25,751 nucleotides of DNA from an uncultured Traorella sp. Lineage in GTDB: Bacteria > Bacillota_I > Bacilli_A > Erysipelotrichales > Erysipelotrichaceae. The notes beneath the pieces were generated by a model. It was not told the origin of the DNA. It searched no databases and saw only the letters and a list, made by a program, of their open reading frames with translations. Positions 21,308 through 25,751 of the stretch are shown piece by piece. A program made the position numbers and the translations under genes. The stretch's first letter is position 1. The number at the start of each line of letters is the position of its first letter. The stretch spans positions 1-25,751 of the forward strand of contig CAMEIZ010000007.1 of NCBI GenBank assembly GCA_945919165.1, in the 5' to 3' direction.

Positions 21308-21336
21308 ATTTTATCTTTTTCAATTGAATAAATCAA
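21308..21336 (-). promoter_or_regulatory. Promoter of the GNAT-DUF1905 unit
   Basis: Minus-strand TTGATT, 17-base spacer, TAAAAT. Confidence 0.65.
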
Positions 21337-21344
21337 CAATGAAA

Positions 21345-21369
21345 AAGCATAAGCATAAGACTCATGCTT
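21345..21369 (-). terminator. Terminator of the hydrogenase gene
   Basis: Minus-strand AAGCAT / ATGCTT stem, 7-base loop, then ATGCTTTTTC. A weaker stem than others here. Confidence 0.55.
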
Positions 21370-21373
21370 AACA

Positions 21374-22903
21374 TTAAATCTTTTCAAACAAATCCTTACT
21401 TACACCACACAGCGGACAAGTAAAATCATCACCTTCAAGTGTTAAATCTCCTTCATAGATATAACCACAGATCGAACACTTATAACGGATTTTCGTCTCT
21501 GTTTCTTCTTTTTCAGGCTGAATGATATCATAGTGTGAAGGATCTTCATGCAGATCATCACGGACAAGATAACTCGTGTGCAATAGTTTTTTAGACAGAT
21601 CACTTAGAGGTTGAGAATAGAATTCCTCATAGATTTTTTGAATTGCCGGATTTTTGTGGGAAGTTCTAAGCACCATTTCTTCATCACCTTGATAGAGTGA
21701 TTCACTACGTTTTTGAGTAATGTCTGAAATGTTTTCACCGATATGTTTTGGCTGTCCGCCTCCGCCGATACATCCATTAGGACATGTCATGACTTCAACA
21801 AAATCATAATGCTTTTCTTTCAGTTGAGGTAAAAACTTACGAACATTTTCTGTTCCATAAATAATGGCAACGTTTATATTTAAATCATTGATCGTGACTG
21901 TTGCTTCACGAATACCATCTTCTCCACGAACTGCTTCCAGTTTCAGCAAGTTTTCAGGAGGCTGTTGGTTTGTTAAGAAATAATAAGCAGTACGAATAGC
22001 AGCTTCCATAACCCCGCCGCTGTTTCCGAAGATCAATCCAGCACCGCTGCCTTTTGGCATCAGTGAATCATAGTCACTTTCTTCAAGATGATTCATATCC
22101 AGATTTTCAGCTTTCATCCAATTAGCTAATTCTTTTGTTGTAACGACACAATCACAATCAGGATATGTTTCACTTTGGTGATAAAGGCTGGCAGAACACA
22201 TCTCTTCTCGCTTGATTTCAAATTTTTTAGCTGTGCAAGGTGTAATTGCTACAAGATAAAGGTCTTTTGGATCGATACCCTCTTTTTTCGCATACCAGGT
22301 TTTAATTGTTGGAGCCATCATACTGATAGGTGATTTTGATGAAGAAATATTTGCTAATAATTCTGGATAATAGGTTTCTGCAAATTTCACCCAAGCCGGG
22401 CAGCAGCTGGTAAACTGAGGAAGAGGTTTATGATGAGTAATACGATCAATTAATTCACTTGCTTCTTCCATGATAGTTAAATCCGCCGCAAAAGTTGTGT
22501 CAAATACAACATCAACCCCTAAAGCTCTCAGGGCAGCGACCATTTTCTTTTCTACAAAGCTTCCTGATTCCATACCAAAGGCTTCTCCTAATCCGACACG
22601 CACACTTGGAGAAGTAATAGCAACGACTCTTTTTTTATGTGAATCAATGACATCATGCACTTTCATCCAGTCTTGTTTTTCAACAAGAGCTCCTGTTGGA
22701 CAGACATTTACACATTGACCGCAGTGGATACAGATAGCTGTGTCCATTGTTTTTGTTAAGTCGTAATGATGAGAGACAGAAATTTTTTCTCTACAAACTT
22801 TCTGACATTCACCGCACTGAATACACAGACTTTCAATTCGTTTGATGGATGGATTATCTAATTCTACAGGAACACGGATATCCATCGATAAATGTTTGCT
22901 CAT
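21374..22903 (-). CDS. [FeFe] hydrogenase with C-terminal rubredoxin domain
   Basis: A 509-residue protein. Two [4Fe-4S] motifs: Cys27-30-33-37 and Cys58-61-64-68. The H-cluster domain (about 90-440) has TSCCPAW (165-171), TPCTAKKFE (Cys223) and VMTCPNGCIGGGGQP (Cys374 and Cys378). The C-terminus (474-509) is a rubredoxin with CSICG (Cys476, 479) and CPLCG (Cys496, 499). It should make or use H2 with electrons from ferredoxin, with rubredoxin as a built-in carrier. In the second motif Met of the usual MPCxxKxxE is Thr, and the third reads CPNGC where many have CPGGC. Maturation genes hydEFG are not in the window. AAAGGAG lies 6 bases upstream. A palindrome covers the predicted start site. Confidence 0.94.
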   Translation of the reverse strand: MSKHLSMDIRVPVELDNPSIKRIESLCIQCGECQKVCREKISVSHHYDLTKTMDTAICIHCGQCVNVCPTGALVEKQDWMKVHDVIDSHKKRVVAITSPSVRVGLGEAFGMESGSFVEKKMVAALRALGVDVVFDTTFAADLTIMEEASELIDRITHHKPLPQFTSCCPAWVKFAETYYPELLANISSSKSPISMMAPTIKTWYAKKEGIDPKDLYLVAITPCTAKKFEIKREEMCSASLYHQSETYPDCDCVVTTKELANWMKAENLDMNHLEESDYDSLMPKGSGAGLIFGNSGGVMEAAIRTAYYFLTNQQPPENLLKLEAVRGEDGIREATVTINDLNINVAIIYGTENVRKFLPQLKEKHYDFVEVMTCPNGCIGGGGQPKHIGENISDITQKRSESLYQGDEEMVLRTSHKNPAIQKIYEEFYSQPLSDLSKKLLHTSYLVRDDLHEDPSHYDIIQPEKEETETKIRYKCSICGYIYEGDLTLEGDDFTCPLCGVSKDLFEKI

Positions 22904-22916
22904 AGACTCTCCTTTA

Positions 22917-22961
22917 TAGGAATAATTCCTAATTTATACTTAATATTATAATTCAAATCAA
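22917..22961 (-). promoter_or_regulatory. Hydrogenase promoter with palindromic operator
   Basis: Minus-strand TTGATT (22961-22956), 17-base spacer, TATAAA (22938-22933). TAGGAATAATTCCTA, a perfect 7+1+7 palindrome (22917-22931), begins 2 bases after the -10 and ends next to the ribosome site. A repressor bound there would block initiation. It does not match the Rex consensus I know. Confidence 0.65.
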
Positions 22962-23287
22962 AAATATTACAATATTTTTTAGATTATTGTTTGAATAAAA
23001 TTGTTGGTGATATGAGAAAAAACATATACCTGATATTTGCTTTAGTGGTTATACTTTTGTGATTGAACAGCTGTTCAAAAGGAGCATAACACCATGAAGC
23101 ATACCATCTTTTGTATACTTCTTTGATCAAGAAAAAATAAGGGCTAGATTCCACTTTGAAAGTGAAGTCCTTATTCATTTCGATATACTTGCTTATTTTT
23201 AAAGATAAACATAAAAGTGTGATTGTTTTAAGAAGGTTTCTCTTGAATGACAAATGGATATCAGAGATAAAAAACATGATTCAGTAA
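22962..23287. other. Gene-poor stretch
   Basis: No gene I can support. A 97-codon minus-strand frame (22984-23277) has no ribosome site and no recognisable motif. On the plus strand, TATACT (23050) is followed by a 16-bp palindrome (23063), AAAGGAG and an ATG (23094) that opens only a 10-codon frame, then a foldable block at 23136-23175. It may be a decayed gene or hold a small RNA. Confidence 0.4.
23063..23078. repeat. Perfect 16-bp palindrome
   Basis: TTGAACAGCTGTTCAA, symmetrical over its full length, with TATACT ending 7 bases before it and AAAGGAG directly after. This fits an operator site without a recognisable gene. Confidence 0.6.
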
Positions 23288-23289
23288 TA

Positions 23290-23324
23290 AAAACACGATG
23301 TGCTTACTCGTCACATCGTGTTTT
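23290..23324. terminator. Strong terminator, usable in both directions
   Basis: A 13-bp stem AAAACACGATGTG / CACATCGTGTTTT with a 9-base loop. It lies 10 bases after the YbjQ gene on the minus strand and is T-rich on that side. Confidence 0.9.
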
Positions 23325-23334
23325 ATTTTATGAT

Positions 23335-23646
23335 CTATTTAAATCTAACTGCTGTTCCATAAGCCATAACTTCAGCAGCACCCTGCATTACGGCAGCAGA
23401 AGCATAGCGAATGTTTACAATGGCATCAGCACCAAGAGCATTCGCTTCCTCAACCATACGCTTAGTAGCCAAAGCTCGTGCCTCATTCATCATTTCATTG
23501 TACGCTTTTAATTCTCCGCCGACTAATGTCTTAAATCCCTGGGTGATATCTTTACCTAGATTTTTTGATTGAATGGTACTTCCTTTGACCAATCCAATCA
23601 TCTCCAATTCTTTTCCGCTAATATAATCAGTATTTACCAAGATCAT
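23335..23646 (-). CDS. YbjQ/UPF0145 family (heavy-metal-binding domain) protein
   Basis: A 103-residue protein with the family pattern MILVNTDYISGKELEMIGLVKGSTIQSKN, then GGELKAYNEMMNEARALATKRMVEEANALGADAIVNIRYASA and YGTAV. It forms a small alpha-beta pentamer in known relatives; the 'heavy-metal-binding' label is by homology only. I start at the ATG (23646); a GTG four codons earlier sits too close to AAGGAG. It overlaps the upstream membrane-protein gene by 20 bases. These two often travel together in clostridia, and they probably form an operon ending at the strong terminator. Confidence 0.92.
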   Translation of the reverse strand: MILVNTDYISGKELEMIGLVKGSTIQSKNLGKDITQGFKTLVGGELKAYNEMMNEARALATKRMVEEANALGADAIVNIRYASAAVMQGAAEVMAYGTAVRFK

Positions 23647-23854
23647 CTTCTTCACCACTCCTTATCTCTTTAATTCTGCCGATACAAACACCAATCATGA
23701 CAAAAGCCAATATAAATGGAACACCAATCAGCAAGACTCGATAAAGAACAGGTAATTCTTGAATTTCAGTCATTGCTAAAGCGATACCAATAAAATATAT
23801 AACAAATAAAATCGCTATAATAATCGGTGCAATCATCTTTTTTAAGTGCTTCAT
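23627..23854 (-). CDS. Two-helix membrane protein
   Basis: A 75-residue protein with two predicted membrane helices (about 8-27 and 38-58), a short external loop and an acidic cytosolic tail (EIRSGEEDDLGKY). AAAGGATGA precedes the ATG. I recognise no named family. It overlaps the YbjQ-family gene and is likely its functional partner, perhaps its membrane anchor; this is inference from adjacency. Confidence 0.78.
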   Translation of the reverse strand: MKHLKKMIAPIIIAILFVIYFIGIALAMTEIQELPVLYRVLLIGVPFILAFVMIGVCIGRIKEIRSGEEDDLGKY

Positions 23855-23876
23855 ATACAGTCATCCTTTCATCTCA

Positions 23877-23906
23877 ACTATATCATATTTTTTACCAGCG
23901 TTTCAT
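23877..23906 (-). promoter_or_regulatory. Probable promoter of the YbjQ pair
   Basis: Minus-strand ATGAAA, 18-base spacer, extended -10 TGaTATAGT. It overlaps the 3' end of the MazG-type gene. Confidence 0.45.
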
Positions 23907-24218
23907 ATTTTTTTGAAATTTATCGACATATGCCTGTTTTAATTCTTCAGCAGATATATCAAAGCATAATAAAACATCATTATAATACATCAGCACATCT
24001 GCCAACTCTTCAACGAGATCTTTTCTGGTTTTTTGATCACAACACGCTGTATCAGAACCATTTTTCTTTATGATATCAATAACCTCTCCAATTTCTCCAA
24101 TCATCCATAAAAGTTTATTTTTTCCGACCTTCGGACAAATATGTTCCCATTTATCTTGATACTTTTCTTGTAATTCCTGCTGCATTTTCTGCATCTCTGA
24201 AATACTGAAATCTTCCAT
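23892..24218 (-). CDS. MazG-type nucleotide pyrophosphohydrolase
   Basis: A 108-residue all-alpha NTP pyrophosphohydrolase. The two metal motifs are visible: EIGEVIDIIKK (ExxE, near residue 42) and ELADVLMYYND (ExxD, near 71). Such enzymes hydrolyse (d)NTPs to monophosphates, often non-canonical or excess nucleotides. The ATG at 24218 follows GGGTGAT; a GTG three codons earlier is less likely. It begins one base after the HAD stop, so the two are coupled. The second half contains ACCDQ, an unusual Cys pair in the loop between the motifs. Confidence 0.86.
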   Translation of the reverse strand: MEDFSISEMQKMQQELQEKYQDKWEHICPKVGKNKLLWMIGEIGEVIDIIKKNGSDTACCDQKTRKDLVEELADVLMYYNDVLLCFDISAEELKQAYVDKFQKNMKRW

Positions 24219-24219
24219 T

Positions 24220-25044
24220 TTAATCACCCTGTTTTTTTATGAATTCCCAGTTATTTTGCCTGCATCTTTCGATTTCTTTTAAGACACCTTCTTCTTCATT
24301 GGTAAAGGCAGTTTCAAAGCGACATATTTGTTTGATTTGGGGAAGTGCATTTTTCATGGCAAAGCTGTAATCTGCTTCTTTTAACATTTCATAATCATTC
24401 ATGAAATCACCAAATGCCATAGTTTCTGATTTGCTGATATTTAGCTTTTCCTGTAAGCTTATTAAGGCATTACCTTTGTGAATGTTTTTAGGCATAATAT
24501 CCATCCATTCAAAGGCAGAAACGGCAACACTAAATTCTTTTGAAAACTGTTGATAAAAAGGATAAACATGATCAGCAGTACCATTCAGATTCAAAATGGC
24601 AATCTTAAAGATATCATCATCGACATCGAGTAAATCATCTACCTGTTTTCGGCGATGATAATAGGGATATATATTTTTCAGAATTTCTTCTTCGCTATCA
24701 ACATAATAGGCATACTTTAAACCACTTAAAACAACATGTGTGTGAGGAAGCTGCTGACTGATCTTCACAAATTGATGGACAAAGTCAATCGGAATAATAT
24801 GTGAATCAATCTGCTCATCATTTTTTCCTTTCACAACCATACAGCCATTATCAGCAATAAAAAACATGTCATCTTTTACAGGTGCAAAGCTTTCAGCTAA
24901 TGAATAATACTGACGTCCGCTGGCAGCACAAAAATAGATTCCTTCTTTTGATAATTCACGAATACATGTAAACATGCCCTTTGGCATTTCTTTTTTGCTG
25001 TTTAAAAGTGTTCCATCCATATCACATACAATGAGTTTAATCAT
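24220..25044 (-). CDS. Cof-type HAD-IIB phosphatase
   Basis: A 274-residue HAD hydrolase. Motif I is VCDMDGTLLNS near the start (nucleophile Asp and acid Asp), motif II is in CAASGRQYY, motif III/IV is MAFGDFMNDYEML. The cap domain of the Cof type lies between about 85 and 185. Relatives dephosphorylate sugar phosphates, flavin mononucleotide or pyridoxal phosphate; the substrate is not set by sequence. Start at 25044: AAGGAG is 7 bases upstream and the family N-terminus is MIKLIV; a frame extends 18 codons further through the promoter region. The MazG-type gene follows at once, a possible housekeeping pair. Confidence 0.92.
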   Translation of the reverse strand: MIKLIVCDMDGTLLNSKKEMPKGMFTCIRELSKEGIYFCAASGRQYYSLAESFAPVKDDMFFIADNGCMVVKGKNDEQIDSHIIPIDFVHQFVKISQQLPHTHVVLSGLKYAYYVDSEEEILKNIYPYYHRRKQVDDLLDVDDDIFKIAILNLNGTADHVYPFYQQFSKEFSVAVSAFEWMDIMPKNIHKGNALISLQEKLNISKSETMAFGDFMNDYEMLKEADYSFAMKNALPQIKQICRFETAFTNEEEGVLKEIERCRQNNWEFIKKQGD

Positions 25045-25053
25045 ATTTTTGCT

Positions 25054-25098
25054 CCTTATAGTCACTAGTATTATAAGGATAGAAAGCTTTTTTTTCAA
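25054..25098 (-). promoter_or_regulatory. Promoter of the HAD-MazG operon with inverted repeat
   Basis: Minus-strand TTGAAA (25098-25093), 17-base spacer, TATAAT (25075-25070). CCTTATA (25078-25072) and TATAAGG (25060-25054) form an inverted repeat that overlaps the -10 and the ribosome site. Confidence 0.75.
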
Positions 25099-25180
25099 CT
25101 GGTCAAAGTGTTTTAGATAATTAAACTACTCAACAATTTGAAAACTAAAAATTAAAGATGCACGATTTTATTAAGATTTT

Positions 25181-25209
25181 TTGAATCTGTTTCATTAATA
25201 ATGTATAAT
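25181..25209 (+). promoter_or_regulatory. Promoter of the LevR-like gene
   Basis: TTGAAT, 17-base spacer, TATAAT, followed by AAAGGAG 7 bases before the ATG. It is a sigma-70 type, not sigma-54. Confidence 0.75.
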
Positions 25210-25241
25210 GTGTATAAGAATATCTGTATAAAGGAGCGTTT

Positions 25242-25751
25242 ATGAAAACAACAAAGGAAATTGTATTTGAATATATTCAGCAAGAGATTTATTCAAAAAA
25301 TAATATCGAAGGTATTGAGACAAAAGTCATTTCAGATGCCCTAAAAATGCAACGCTCAAATGTCAGTTCATTATTGAATGAATTGGTTAAAGAAGGAAAA
25401 CTGATAAAAACCAACACACGCCCGGTAATATATAAAATAGCAGAAAAAGCCTGTACGAATAAAGAAGAAGAATGCTGGAATGAATTAGTAGGATCAAACG
25501 GCAGTCTACGCAATGCCATACAATTAGCAAAAGCGGCTATTTTATATCCTCGAAAAACTTTAAATGTTTTGTTATCAAGTAAATCTGGATGCGGGACAAC
25601 CTTTTTTGCATACATGATGTTTCGCTTTGCCAAGGAACGTCATATTTTAGATAACGAGGCTGTTTATATGAAAATAAACTGTTCTCATTATTCTAAAAAT
25701 GTGTCAGCGTTAAATGATGATCTTTTTGGTGCGGATGGAAAACTTGAAAAC
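25242..25751 (+). CDS. LevR-like sigma-54-type transcriptional activator, N-terminal part (cut by window edge)
   Basis: The first 170 residues. Residues about 1-65 are a winged HTH (ISDALKMQRSNVSSLLNELVKEGKLIKTNTRPVIYKI). From about 82 an AAA+ domain begins: ELVGSNGSLRNAIQLAKAAILYP, then LNVLLSSKSGCGTTFFAYMMFRFAKE. This is the layout of LevR/ManR-type activators of PTS operons, which normally continue with PRD and EIIA-like domains. The P-loop lacks the invariant Lys: SKSGCGTT (113-120) where GxTGxGKS is expected. The GAFTGA sigma-54 contact motif would lie outside the window. The start has a clear ribosome site and promoter. Confidence 0.82.
   Translation, partial: MKTTKEIVFEYIQQEIYSKNNIEGIETKVISDALKMQRSNVSSLLNELVKEGKLIKTNTRPVIYKIAEKACTNKEEECWNELVGSNGSLRNAIQLAKAAILYPRKTLNVLLSSKSGCGTTFFAYMMFRFAKERHILDNEAVYMKINCSHYSKNVSALNDDLFGADGKLEN

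Noticed and set aside
22984..23277. 97-codon minus-strand gene
   Set aside because: No ribosome site or promoter, odd composition rich in Phe, Tyr and Trp, and no motif I recognise; it could be a gene remnant but cannot be supported.

Overview
This is a low-GC, tightly packed chromosomal window that looks like an anaerobic Bacillota genome. The best guess is a gut-type Erysipelotrichia or clostridial relative. The support is a rubredoxin-tailed [FeFe] hydrogenase, a Bce-type peptide-antibiotic module, a SEC-C methionine aminopeptidase, a start of a LevR-type PTS activator, AT-rich codon use and strong AGGAGG-type ribosome sites. The assignment rests on gene content only. I see no rRNA, tRNA, insertion sequence, prophage or CRISPR array.

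Region by region. 1-2882 (minus): the start of a DUF2207 membrane protein, lemA, and a DUF2156-GNAT fusion. 2993-7372 (plus): a lipoprotein, then a four-gene overlapping operon of DUF1653 protein, M50-type membrane zinc protease, a COG0523 metallochaperone GTPase with a Cys/His repeat tract, and a second COG0523-like GTPase with a YcgQ/DUF1980-like tail. 7468-7971: XRE regulator with a membrane tail. 7997-9484 (minus): Bcp peroxiredoxin, glyoxalase-like protein and MBL-fold hydrolase. 9539-11601 (plus): RsmF-type RNA methyltransferase and a CPWC thioredoxin-fold lipoprotein.

11676-16577 is a complete Bce-type module: response regulator, short intramembrane-sensing kinase, ABC ATPase and a 10-helix permease. 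The permease reading frame is interrupted by one in-frame TAA and is otherwise intact. Directly after it lie three unlisted micro-ORFs (28, 30 and 27 codons), each a single hydrophobic helix. The promoter of this micro-operon has the same layout as the transporter promoter: TGTAAG-type direct repeats 20-21 bp apart, exactly 32 bp to the -10, and a matching non-consensus -35. This predicts one regulon under the local response regulator, and it is the most novel feature of the window.

16627-19010 (plus): SEC-C methionine aminopeptidase, nicotinamidase-like hydrolase, then a 30-residue charged ORF, an XRE regulator and a small protein sharing the regulator's C-terminal motif. 19127-19636 (minus): a MerR-type effector domain that has lost its DNA-binding half. 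19662-20414: a YoaP-type GNAT. 20435-22903 (minus): DUF1905 protein, GNAT and the hydrogenase, whose start-site region carries a perfect palindrome. 22962-23287 is gene-poor. 23335-25044 (minus): YbjQ protein, two-helix membrane protein, MazG-type hydrolase and Cof-type HAD phosphatase. 25242 to the end (plus): a truncated LevR-like activator with an altered P-loop.

Two genome-style patterns recur. Several promoters sit so close to the start codon that leaderless or near-leaderless mRNAs are predicted. Most terminator hairpins contain, enclose or touch the stop codon of their gene.
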